64,000 nt of DNA from Bactrocera neohumeralis (taxonomy: Eukaryota > Arthropoda > Insecta > Diptera > Tephritidae), in assembly GCF_024586455.1 (NCBI RefSeq), contig NC_065922.1:77297106-77361105 (forward strand), in the 5' to 3' direction. Positions 44,575-56,362 of this stretch are shown here, one piece after another. Position 1 is the stretch's first letter. Each line of letters starts with the position of its first letter. The position numbers were made by a program, and so were the translations under genes. The notes beneath the pieces are model-generated. The model saw only the letters and a program-made list of their open reading frames with translations. It was not told the origin of the DNA and made no database searches.

Positions 44575-45065
44575 TCAAAGAAAACAAAAGGAGACAGAAC
44601 TAGATTTTTTTCGAGAAATTGGAAAAGAAACGGAAATAAATATTGACAGAGAGTGGAATTGAAAGAAAGAAAACACAAAGAAAAAGAGAGAGAGACAGAA
44701 TTAAAGCACTAACATACTTTGTTTCGAAACATTGAAAAAGAAAGAGGCCCAAATATTGAGAGAGAGGGCAATAGAAAGAGAAAACACAAAGAAAAAGAGG
44801 GAGACAGAAATAGAGTCTAAAAATACAGTGTTTTGATATATTGAAAAAGAGAGAGACACAAGTATTGAGAGAAATATTGAGAGAGGGGCAATAGAAAGAG
44901 AAAACTCACAGAAAAAATAGAGAGACAGAAATAGAGGTAAAATTAATTTTTCTCGAGACATTTTGAAAGAAAGATACACAAGAATTAACAGAGGGAGAAT
45001 AAAACGAAAGAAAACTAACGAAAATGGAGGCATACTTTTTTCGAGACATTGGAATAAAAAGCGAG
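44575..45065. repeat. GA-rich tandem array, ~110-120-bp period, 4-5 copies
   Basis: Successive units start near 44585, 44692, 44801, 44922 and 45030. Each has GAGACAGAA, then TTTCGARACATTGAAAAAG-like sequence, ATTGAGAGAG, CAATAGAAAGAGAAAAC and AAAGAAAAAGAG. The array is strongly purine-biased on the plus strand. Confidence 0.85.
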
Positions 45066-45397
45066 GCAGGACAGGAAAAAGGACGATAAAGGTTATGTTA
45101 AACTAGAACTGAGAGAGATCAGCGCTATTTAAGATAATAATAAAGCTATAGGGAACACAAAAATTTAGAAAGCAAGCTTAAATTTGGGAGATATAAAATC
45201 TATTGAATAGACTTCTACACAGATAATTTCTAAAGAAAACAGAATAAAATGAACGCAGATAGAGAGTTTAACTTCTATCTAGTATTTTTATTTATTTTTC
45301 AGAGAGAATGAGTACATCGTAGGCCATTTTTAACGAAAGGGTATAGAAACGGTTAATATTATGCTACCGAACAAAGCTTCTCTTCGAAACAATCATA

Positions 45398-45742
45398 TAT
45401 TGGGTAGTCGAAAAAGTCTTTTCGTATTTGGTCAATAGACTCACTGATAGAATAATGTCTCTAGCGGAAAAATTGCAATATAAATATATGAAGATGAATA
45501 ATAAAGGGAGCTCAGAGCGGAATAAAACATCTTCGAAGAGCCTGTACTCAAGAGCTACTAGAGCATAAAATGTCGGAGCACATAGAAATAAAGGTGTTGT
45601 GAAGAAAGAGAACGAAGAAGAAGAGAATTTACACGTAAAACAAGCAAGACGAATTTAGAGCCAATGAGTGCAAACAGATAATGCCAAACTGCTAAAAATA
45701 AGTTAAAGAAGAGACACGCAAGCTATTTCGGACTACACAATA
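45398..45742. mobile_element. ~345-bp mariner deletion derivative with both ends
   Basis: The left end is TATTGGGTAGTCGAAAAAG at 45398, and the right end GGACTACACAATA stops at 45742. Near the left end a piece of the transposase end survives (ACTGATAGAATAATGTCTC, compare 4965-4985). The interior after about 45485 does not match the other copies by eye. Confidence 0.8.
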
Positions 45743-47042
45743 GAGATAAAGAAACAGAAAAAAAGTGTATACTAAAGAGATATAGTAAGTAACGAAGAAA
45801 GCTATAGGTTTACTTGTAAATTACATACAAATGCACAGCAAATTCCAATATGAACTCAATCAACTCAATCATGGCTGTCAGCAGATGTTGCACGTTCAAT
45901 ACAAAAGCTATTGACCAGGCGCACACATACACACACACATGGCACACATACATACATTTGTAGTTACACGAAATTCCCTTTATTGACAGCTGGCACTCCA
46001 AAAATAAATACCGAAAATGTGTCGAACACAAAGCAACGAAAAAAGCCGAGGAGTAGGAGAGTACACAAGCGCCATAAGTGGCTGACCAAGCGCGGCGGCA
46101 GCAGTTGGCAACGCTGCTGCGGTGCAGACAAATTGCAATAACGATGGCGACACCAATTGCGACAGCAACTAAAATGTGCAAAAATAACATAAGACAACAA
46201 CAATTATTTGCCAACAACAAACACCGGCGCACATTTAAAGCAAATAACGGCACAAACACATACAAACGCACATATCTCTGTGTGAGTGTGTATGTGTACG
46301 TGAAAATTCGGATTGACTAGCAGATATGGCATGCAACGAGCTGCAAAAGACCGTCGGAATACAGCCGTAAGTGTAACAGTAAAATTTTTTCGAATATTTT
46401 TTGAACACAAACATTTGTGCGTGTAATTTTTAACTTTTTAAATATTTTTTGTTTTTTTTCCATATTTTTTTATAATTTTTTATGCATTATTTTCGCTACA
46501 CTTTGCTCAGAAAAATAACTCAGCCACCTTCAACCAGATTGACTGCCATTTCTGTGACACTTCGACCACACCAGTGCACATACACAACTGCATAGACATA
46601 AATACGGTATATATATATGTATGTATTTCCACTGAGTTCTTTCCTACAGCTCTCTTCAACACCGCCGCATTACCATCTGCTGTGCCAAATCCATTGACGA
46701 TGACGACGACTCAGTCACCATTTGCCATTTACCAGCTGCCACATTCAATTTTTATAGTTTTTCTGGCGCTTCGTTGGTCAACAACAGTTGTACAAACAAC
46801 AACTGCTGCAACAACAAGGCAATGCAGTTAAATGTGCACTTTTATTATTATGCTGTGCTGCAGACAACAACAACAACTATAATTACAGCAACAACCGTCA
46901 AGCAATAGCATTCGTATGCAGACTCCGTCTGTCTACTCGATTATTCTCTGTTATTAAACTTGTACAAACACTATTATTATGAGTATTATTACTACAATTT
47001 GAGTGACTGCACTATGGTGAGTGCATAGATAAGTGAGAGAGT
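45743..47042. other. No gene seen
   Basis: CA runs at 45921-45955 and CAACAA runs at 46785-46885. The 153-codon minus frame 46271-45810 has no recognisable domain. Nothing else was seen. Confidence 0.45.
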
Positions 47043-47149
47043 GCCTTGAAGTATGCAATGCTTAAGTAAACAAAGTGGAATGAACTATGCACTGACGCTA
47101 TGCTTCGAATGGCTGGCATAAGCGAAGACACATACCATAACATGGCAAT

Positions 47150-48145
47150 TGAATGTGGCTGAATATGATTGCTGGCAGCTGAATATGCGTTTTGAAGCGC
47201 TGAATCGAATTGAATTTGAAATTTGCGTAGTTCGATGGATGAAAAGTGCATATTACTTGTGAGAAGTGCAGCTGAATATGACATATTAATGAAAAAATTA
47301 AACGTAGCGGAATATTTAACATATTTAACTTACTGGAGGTGGTCTTTCTTTGGCTGAATATATCAAAAATTATCTCAATATAATAAAAACTAGCTGAATA
47401 TAATAAAAAGCAGCGGGATATAATGAAAATCAGCTAAATATATTAAAAAGGAGCTGAATACCAGTGCTAAAAAGCGAAATTAAATATTTTGTTAAACTTA
47501 AGTAATTATATGAAGGGGAAATTTAATTTTTAATCAAAATTTATAAAATAAAATTTCACAAAGCCGCTGAATACTACGACTGTCTGGCTGAATAGCAGTG
47601 CTAAGAAGCCGACTATGACTGACGGGCTGAATGTGGTAAAAATCAGCTGAATAGCCGTGCTAAAGAGCTGAATAAATTAAATGCTATATACTTGTAAATT
47701 GGTAGAGAAAAAAATCTTTTGTTTATGAAAGATAGAAAGAAAAGTGTACATATCTTGTCAACAGTGCAGCATATTGCTTAAAATATCAATCATAGTGCAA
47801 AATAAAAGTTTACCAAGTTGCTAATTTCATCCTTTAGTTGGCTGAATAAAATAAAAAGCTGGAAACCCTATAATAATATAAATAAATAATAATATATAAT
47901 AAAAAACGGAATGGAAATGTTTGCTATTTTTTTTAAATTAAATGAAGAGGAAATGTAATGTTTAATCAGAAATTGTAGAACTAAAGCTCAAAAGCCGCTG
48001 AACACTATTGGTGGTTGGCTGAATGTGGTAGAAAGCAGCTGAATAACCCTGCTAAAAAGCTGAATAGAATTAAATGTTCTATACTTGTAAATTTTTGGAG
48101 AAAAAATGCAATATTTTATGATAAAGAAACTGCACGAGTTGAATA
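47150..48145. repeat. GCTGAATA degenerate minisatellite with a ~425-bp duplication
   Basis: The word GCTGAAT(A) occurs about 20 times, often preceded by A or G and followed by ATAATAAAA or by CAGTGCTAAAAAG. The segments 47509-47700 and 47936-48095 match each other in order: a GGAAAT(T)TAATNTTTAATCA block, AAGCCGCTGAA, GGCTGAATGTGGTA, CAGCTGAATA, TGCTAAA, then CTATATACTTGTAAATT or its variant. This indicates duplication of a higher-order unit. There is no coding potential. Confidence 0.8.
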
Positions 48146-48209
48146 AATTGTGTAAAAAATAGCTTAATAGCATTGAATTTAAGTTAAACGTGACGCCTAA
48201 ACGTATGCT

Positions 48210-49925
48210 TCTATAAATTTCAATTAAATGTTTAGTTTAAATAAATGCGCACTTTTTCACTATTTGCAGAGTCAACTGACTTATAGCGGGAGTATAAATA
48301 AAATCAGCACAAAGAAAGAGAGCAAAATTTAACGGAGTCGAGATATAGCAAAAAAGTACATGTTTGGCTGCACACACACATACATATGTACATAGCAAGT
48401 CATAGTAACTAAATTACAAATAACAAAGAAAGAGAAAGAGTGAGAGAGCGCTGCCTTTTAGTACTCAAAAGTCAATTGCAGACAAGAGCGCGGCTGCTCG
48501 AGGCCAACTGCATACCTCACCAGTACTTATTTGTGTGTATCTTTCTTCTGCTTGGGACTTCTGCTGTTTCACTTTAAACGTATTTAACTTTCTCATTTGG
48601 AGCGAATGCCATTTTATTTGAAGACATACAAAATAAAGTAGAGCAAATGAGTAATGGCATGCTGGACGTCAGCACACACAGCACAAAAACATATTTACCC
48701 ACAGTTTCACAGTAAAACTTTAAACTACAATATTTTAGTAGCTGCACAGTAGACCGGAGTCTAGAGCATATACCATATGGCAGCATGGCTGCGGCTATGC
48801 GCGGTAGGGGGTGAGCGCATATATGAGTGGCGTATGCACTAGTTCTAGTTAGAAGCGTTCAACCTCAATTTTCCATGTTTCGAATTTTTTTTTGCACTCC
48901 CCTATTTAAGCTGCGCCCACACACACACATACACAAACATCTATATGCTGTGCTAAATAATAAAAATATGAAAGTAAAACAAATATCCCTGCATAATGTG
49001 GAGCAAATAAGTAGAATTCCAAGTAAGCACCCTCATGTGCTGCTTCAGTCTCCTTTTTCGCCAACACTTCTGCCTTCTTACTCAGCTTTTGCTGTTTTCT
49101 TCGACTCCGACTCCAGTGCAATTGCAGTCGCCTACTTGCTTTCCTGCTGCCTGTTTGTCCTCTTTTCAGCACTTAAAATGCTACTTTTTCCACATTTTGT
49201 TTCTTTTTTTCTATTTGTTTCCCTCTTTCAGCGCTTTCTTGTGTGCTGGCTCCACTTTTAACACTTTTTTCAAATGCATTTTTATGCTATTCTGGCATGC
49301 AAAGGCAAACATTACTTCGATTAAATATTTTCCACACGCTTTCATTTTTTCTATTTATCGGAAGTTGTCTTTAGGCGCTGGGCTATTTGTCCATGGTCCT
49401 TAATGAGTATTCTTCTAACTTTTAGTTTAGATACTGTTTCGTATAAAGTACGGCTTCATTGCCAGGTAGGTGAAGATATCTTGCGAAAATGATCTAAAGA
49501 CACTCGGACGATATTAAATCTTTTATTATTTACAAATGAAGGAGAATTTCTAGCAACCCTACTAATCACTTATGAAGATTAATTCGCTTAAAGTACTCTG
49601 AAACTAATACTGCTCTAACGCTGGCCGATTGTAATTAATTAGAACTAGCCTAGATTTCATAATCGCTTTAGGATTTCGAACATGGCAGCATTCTTAAACA
49701 ACTTATCGACTCCAAATTGTCTGCAGTCCTAAAGGTATGCTTTGACGAATAAGTCGTAGAATACATGACAGTGTTTCATTACTCCGAAATATTTTATAAG
49801 CCATTTGTTTATAGACATAAATTTATTTTACGTAATAAGTTCATTCAATTATTATTTTCCCCATAGTTGGTGTTTGTAATCAGCATAAAGGTGTGCTTTG
49901 CAAGATTTAAAAAGTGCATATTCGC
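48210..49925. other. No gene seen
   Basis: CA run at 48916-48930. The 144- and 122-codon frames at 48827-49403 are Phe/Leu/Ser-rich and have no domain or splice pair. The dispersed word GTCCTAAAGGTATGC lies at 49726. Confidence 0.45.
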
Positions 49926-50507
49926 ATGCGACTTTCTCAGCGGCATTTGAAGGGTTTTGAAAAGAATAAAGTGGACTTTGTGCGTCGATTCATCACTATG
50001 GATGAGACTTGGCTCCATCACAATGACCCTGAATCAAAACAAGAAGCTAAAGAGTGATGTAAAGAACTTCGATCGAAACGGCTTTGAAATGAGTTCGTGT
50101 CCGGAAATCGGCCAAGAAGGTTATGGCATCAGTTTTTTGGGATGCGAGAGGAATTTCGTTTGTGGATCACTTGCAAACTGGTAAAACAATTAATTCTGAA
50201 TATTATTGCAACCTTTTGGACCAGTTGAAGGAAAATATTCGTGAAAAAAGACCCGGTTTGCAAAAGAAAAAAAATCATTTTTCATCAGGACAATGCACCG
50301 TGTCACAAGAGCACTTTGACAATGGCTAAAATCCATGAATCAAAGTTTGAATTGTTGGAGCATCCACCGTATTCACCAGATTTGGCCCCCAGCGACTTCC
50401 ATTTGTTTCCAGAACTCAAAAAATCTATGCGTGGCAAGCGTTCTTTTCATCAAATGAAGAGGTCATAACGGCTGTTGAAGCGTATTTTGAAGACCTTCCG
50501 TTGTATT
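49926..50507 (+). pseudogene. Degenerate mariner transposase, irritans-like, copy 2
   Basis: Opens MRLSQRHLKGFEKNKVDFV at 49926 and retains the first catalytic block TMDETWLHH (about 49996-50022), stopping at a TGA at 50055. In other frames it continues MASVFWDARGISFVDHLQTG (50123), IFHQDNAPCHKSTL (about 50274) and PPYSPDLAPSDFHLFPELKK, so all three catalytic Asp codons survive. It ends near 50507 after AYFEDLP-like sequence; the last ~30 codons seen in copy 1 are missing. It begins at exactly the same codon as copy 1, with unrelated DNA upstream. Confidence 0.9.
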
Positions 50508-51239
50508 GGTTCAGTTTATATGATTTTTTAACATCTTAATCAATCAATACTTTTTATTTATCGCTTGTCGACATTTTTTATATTTCTTGTATCTCTAATA
50601 AAATACAAATTTGATATGTTTGTTGTAGGGCACAAAAAAGAGCGCACAGGTTGAAACAAAGGCAAACAAGTAAGTGATGTACAAGTCAAGTGAGGCGAGC
50701 AAATAGTTGAGCGTGCAAAGTGCACAAAGAACGAGCGTTCAAAGGCTGTGGAGCAGCACACGTTGGCTGTGAAAGAGCACGAGAGGTGGATAGATACGAC
50801 GGGAATGCAGCTTTGAAGCACCATAAGTTGCATGCAAGTTGCTGAGTATCACAATGGATTCTCATAGCAAATAAATTTGCCGTTATATAAAAAAGCTAGT
50901 ATAGATTTACTTGGACGTAAGTTACAGGGGGACTGAGTGAAAAATATGGGAGAAAGAAGGAGGAGCTTCTATGTAGACGAAATTAAAAGGAAACTGAGTC
51001 GATTTAGTTGGAGGATAGAGTTATGTGTAGAAGTTCACGCAAGTGAAGAAAGTCCTCTGATTCCCATTCATTTGGGAGTAGCCCGAAACAATTCTATTTC
51101 ATATGGCTCAAGCAGCTCAGGACTTCCGGTCTTAGACCAATTTTCCTCTGGGTAGCCAAAGAATATACATTTGCAGGCGAGCTAAAGTGAGAAGAACAAT
51201 GTACGGATGCCTGTCTTTTAATAGTCAGTCAGCTTATGA
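50508..51239. other. No gene seen
   Basis: No conserved frame or repeat family was recognised. Confidence 0.45.
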
Positions 51240-51700
51240 GATATTGAGCTGTTGTTTCACACATGCTTTTTTCTACAAGAAGCTGATCATTTGTTGGAAC
51301 AGCGCACAACTATAACATATAGTTGCCAAAGAAACTGAATAACCGAAATAAATTTCTTGTTTGAGAAATTTTTTTAGGAAGTTTCTTCAAGCAATTTGGA
51401 AGAGATTTTTCTTCAAGATATCGCTACAATCTTCGAACACACCGTTCAGTTCAGAAAACTATAGCATATAGTTACCATACAAACAGATCGAACAAACTCC
51501 AGTTTTTGTATAACAAACTTTTTTATTTGACAAGATACCTTAAAGACAGTTTGTTCAGATTATTTTCCACAACTTTGCTATAATTTCCAAAGAAATTTTT
51601 CAGATCGGTCTTCCATATGTTATAGCTGCTCTACAAACTGATTATCAGCATCAAGTGCTTATATGGAAACTTCTTCATTTGTAAAGGATATTATAGCAAC
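51240..51700. repeat. Dispersed fly repeat, CATACAAACTGA family, three units
   Basis: Three diverged units centre near 51310 (ATATAGTTGCCAAAGAAACTGAA), 51468 (ATATAGTTACCATACAAACAGATCGAAC) and 51625 (ATAGCTGCTCTACAAACTGATTATC). The period is again about 160 bp. Confidence 0.7.
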
Positions 51701-53469
51701 CGCAAACCGTAGTTAACGTTTTTTTTTTGTTTGCAAACAAAAAGTATACGCAGTGAGCACCCTGTATTTTACAACTGTAATTTTTGGGTGTGTACAGCCA
51801 CTTTTTACACTGCGCTCACATCAGTACTGTTATTATTATTATTATCTATGAGTGTGGTTGCAGCACCAACCGATGACTCAGCGTGAGTCATAGCGCAGCC
51901 GAAGCGCCAACAACAGCAACAAGAAGCAGGATAGTGCGCTGACAGGCGTTGCAAGCGCAGGAGACGGGTTTAAGGCAGCTTGTCTGAGCGCAGCCAAATA
52001 GCGGTGGTGTAGCGGCAGCAGCCGTACGTTTGTATGTATGCATAACGACGCTGCCAAGCAAAAGGCATTTCATTGTGTTTGGCTGTGCATATTTCAGCGC
52101 AAATAGTTGAGAAAACTGAAACTGTGACAAAGCGAAAAAGAGAAAATGCAAAAAAAACCAAAAAAACAAAAACAAAAAAAGACGAAAGGCAATGGAAATG
52201 AATGCATGAGTGAGGTTGCTCATACGCCCGGGTGCTACTACTATTTATTTATGCAGCGCTGGCTTGGCGCTGTGTGTATGCATGTTTGAGTGTGTGTGTG
52301 TGTGTGCAACAAAGTGGCACTTTAACCGCATTATTGTTATGCTGACTGGTGTTAGCTGTTATGCTTTGTTGTTGTAATACTATTACTTGTTGTTTGGCTA
52401 AGTAAATTTGCAGCTATGTCACACTAAACACACACATACATGTGCATACATACACACAAAGTACCGCATGTAGTTATGCATGCTAAGCTTTTGCTACCAA
52501 CTCTTTGGTTAAGGTGGACGCATGGTGAGAGCGGTGAGCGGCGATGCAAAGAATGCACCCATCAAATGTCACTAAACAGGCGACTCGGCGCGAGGACATG
52601 CCAAAAATGGCAACAAATACGATACGTATGTATTTGTGTGTGCATATACTGGTTTATATATGTATGTATATAAGTATGTGTAAATACTAAAGTAAATAAA
52701 TAGTCGCGCTGAAGAAATGAAAAAAATGAAAAGAAAAATGTAGATTTCTTCTAAGCACATAGTGCCATATTTACACTAACACATAATAACCGAACACAAA
52801 TGTACGCGTTTATGTAAATGCACATAATGCTGTGTGTGCAAAATATTTGCAGCATACGCACATCTGCTATACTCTCCCACATATTTTCTGTAAATCGCTT
52901 TTTTATTTTAATTTTATTCAAGCATTATTTATTTCCCTGCTTGTTGTTATTGTGGGGCCTTCGCATTTTGTCTATTTTATTAATATTTCATTCGGCATTT
53001 GACGTCGCCGCTGCAGCCCGCTTTATACCCCGCCCCAGCGTTTCGGGCAGCGCAAACGTTTTGCAACTTTAGCGATTTTTAAGTGGTTTTCTGCACGCTG
53101 CCTGGGCGCCAGGGTGGCGAGGGTGTTGAGAGTGTTTTGTGGGCGGCGCAGCGCTATGAGCCATTATCCTTTTTGTCAGCTGCTGAGTGCGCATTTTAAA
53201 ATGAGCTTTTTCGGGTTGCTGGCAGTTGGCTGGTTGATAGGGGTACCGGGGCCCGTTTTGGCAACAGCTTTGCCTAATCATATGGTCAATTTAATGTGGC
53301 AAATAAATTACAGCGAAATATTAAATTAGTTAGAGAACTTTGGGTAGGCCGATAATTGCTTATATTGCGATGAGTAAGCGGGAGCGGGAGATATATTGTT
53401 TTTTGCGGTTTGCTGGCACACAATTTATGCAGATGAGCTCACCAAGTCTACCAATAAATCTATCCTAAG
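51701..53469. other. No gene seen
   Basis: GT runs at 52290-52307, CA runs at 52430-52445 and TA/GT runs at 52655-52680. Frames at 51888-52223 (minus) and 52818-53329 (plus) have no recognisable domain. Confidence 0.5.
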
Positions 53470-53705
53470 TCTATTGTTTGGCAGCTATATGCTATAGTGA
53501 ACCGATATATGCTGCTCTGAGAGCTTCTTGATTAGAAAAGGACGGAGGCAAAAATTCATATCCATATATCAGAAACAAAATTTTTAGTTATACAGACGAA
53601 CGGACAGACGGTCATAGCAAAGTCGTCTCTGATCATTTATACATACATATGTATATTTTATATGGTCTTTCACGTATACTACTCGGTATTAACTTAATAT
53701 ACCTT
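53470..53705. repeat. Dispersed fly repeat, end with CGGACAGACGGTCAT
   Basis: Begins with GGCAGCTATATGCTATAGTG near 53481, carries CAGACGAACGGACAGACGGTCAT at 53595 and ends with ACTTAATATACC at 53693-53704. The order matches a repeat I recognise as very common between fly genes. Confidence 0.75.
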
Positions 53706-54000
53706 GTTTACAGCATAAATGTGCTTATTCGCCTAAAAGTATGCTTGCACGTATTTTTACGGTAAGGCATCCACTATAATTTCCCAATTGTACTATGAAT
53801 TTTTGCAAGAATCTAATTTTAACCGTTTAATTTCATGGCCCTCCATTAGTTATTGCAACAAAAATGTTAAAAATTCTTCAGCGTCTTATGATATGCTACG
53901 AAAAGTATTTGTTAGCTATATATGACGCAAAACATTAATTATTCTTTTGAAGAGCATACCAATTACTCCGAGTGAGCTTTAATGATTGGTTAGTTTAAAT

Positions 54001-54178
54001 AATGCGTTTCGAAATATAGTTTCAGGCGTTTTAATACCCAACGTAGTTCTTCGGATACTCAAACAGTTTAGGCGCGTTGGTTTACCGAAGTTTTGTTACT
54101 GTTATTTGCAACTGTTTCAAAAGCATTTACTCATCAAATACTTATTCTTCAATAACTTCTTTGCATAATTTTAGGCGC
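54001..54178 (+). repeat. Left arm of a ~200-bp inverted duplication
   Basis: The reverse complement of 56161-56362 matches this segment with small gaps. Shared blocks include AATGCGTTTCGAAATATAGTTTCAGG, TACCGAAGTTTTGTTACTGTTATTTGCAA, TCAAAAGCATTTACTCATCAAATACTTATTCT and TGCATAATTTTAGGCGC. Confidence 0.88.
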
Positions 54179-56160
54179 TTAAATCGATAAATGAAAATGA
54201 TACATTAAAAACTAAGAGCATCCAGCTACATACTTTTTGCATACTTTTAATTTACTTATTACCGCTGCAGATAATTGAACAGAAATTATGAAATTTTTTG
54301 ATTTTCATGGAATCCTAAAAGTATGCATTTCACATTTATTTTTCTTAATTATTATATATTATTAATACCAAGAATTGTTTAAAGGGCAAGCGGCATTTAA
54401 AAGTACATGCCATATTAATTTCACATTAAGGGCACTCCAGCCTGACGGCCTGAAAGTATGCATACAATTATAACGGCTATATTGATATTTATTACGAGCA
54501 ACGTATCATTAAGAAAACTTCATCGTAGAAATGCAAACTCAATCAACGCTTCGTTTGTGAGTGTGTAACTAGTAAGTGTACCACCGAGATTCTGCCAACG
54601 CACGCTGGAGGAGATATCGATTCGATGGGGCTCAAAGCGCCGCAAAGTATGCTTTACTGGCACTAATTACGCACTGCTGCTATTACTTAACGAAATTATA
54701 GTAATTTGCCGAGGCTTTTGCGCACAGTTTGTCGTTTCCAAGTTAACGGCTTCGACAACACCAATAACGGAAGGCACCAAAAAGGAGGGAGTACGGAAGT
54801 CGGCACTGAGGCGGTTCACAATTCCTATGTAAAGTTGGCTTAATTACGGTTCATATTTAATGAAACCACACGCGCGCCTGCACATATTTACTAGCATGCC
54901 TGCATAGCTTCGACTTCTGAGAAATCTCAGAAAAACTGCCAGTTCAACTGGGAGTTGATTGCGAAATGGCGAAGCATAAATTTCACTTGACTTACGTGTG
55001 TTGGTAAGTATATAAATTGGGCAAGTAGGTATAAGAGCTAAAGTAATAAGTAAAGTAATGACATGCTTCAATATATTTATGTATAGCATACATTTAGGCA
55101 CTCAACTTTACAAACCTATCGACTGTATATAATTTAAGGGTAAATTACAAAATTATGAAGCAGAAAAATTGTATAAATTTCCTGGCAAATCGTGCGCAAA
55201 AGATGAATGTGCAAAACATTACTTAAGCAGCGTTTTAGGAGTCAAACAGCTACGCATTTGCCAGCAACGCCTCATTTACGATGACTGTACCGCCAGATAC
55301 ATGCACACCAAACTCACAAGTAAAGGGCAACACGGAGTTCCAAGGGCGTTAAAGACTGCTTGAAATGACTTATAGAGTGTCAGCTTATATGCTCTATACC
55401 ATGCGCCTGAAAGCTTACTTTGAGCTAGCAAATGCCAGAATTTATATGTGAGGCATGTGGAGAATGAGCTATAAACTTCGATTATCCACTTCACATTGCA
55501 AGATCAAACCAAGCCAACGTTTAACATATAAAATGCCTAAAAGTATGCAACCCAAGTAATCGTTTTATATATAAAAGTAGGCAATTTTACAGTTTTCATG
55601 TTAAATAGTTCAATTTTCTTCCCAGCAATGCATGAAATTTGCAGATCAAGCATAATAATGCACAAAACATAACTACCCTAACTGTATTCTTGACCGCACT
55701 TAATACAAGTAGAGCTGATTAGAATTTTACACCAATGGCTGGCACTCAATGGACTCAATATTTTGTGATTATATTTAGCCAGTTTACTTTGTGGCCGAAT
55801 ATTGCTGCCTATTAAGTGGTAATTTAGAAAACTTTATGACATTTTAATTTATGACTCTCGATGCTATGCAAGCTTTCTCAATTGAGCAAATAACCTATCC
55901 GAAAGTGATTACAGCTACTTGGCAATAAGTGTGCATATACTAATTTAGAGCGTTATCATAGATTGTCAAAATCTGATTGGATGTGAAGAGTATAAGTTCG
56001 ATGAATTCAAAACTAGCGTTTGCCTGAGTTTCAATTCAGTATGCGCCTAAATGTAGATTAGATACTACAGAAAACTTATTTTAACTTAAATGTATGCTAT
56101 TCGTAGAGAAAACATATGCTTTTTTAGCAATAATAAAGAGAATAAAAAAATGTTCATTTA

Positions 56161-56362
56161 TGCGCCTAAAATTATGCAACCAATATTTTCAAAACATAGT
56201 AAGTGCAGAATAAGTATTTGATGAGTAAATGCTTTTGAAAAAATTGCAAATAACAGTAACAAAACTTCGGTAAAAAAGCGCGCCTAAAATTATACTACAT
56301 AATATTTCAGAAACAGCACGTTGGGTACCAAAGGCACCTGAAACTATATTTCGAAACGCATT
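56161..56362 (-). repeat. Right arm of a ~200-bp inverted duplication
   Basis: Partner of 54001-54178 in the opposite orientation, about 2 kb away. It starts and ends on copies of the GCGCCTAAAA-type word and contains a third at 56281. Confidence 0.88.
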
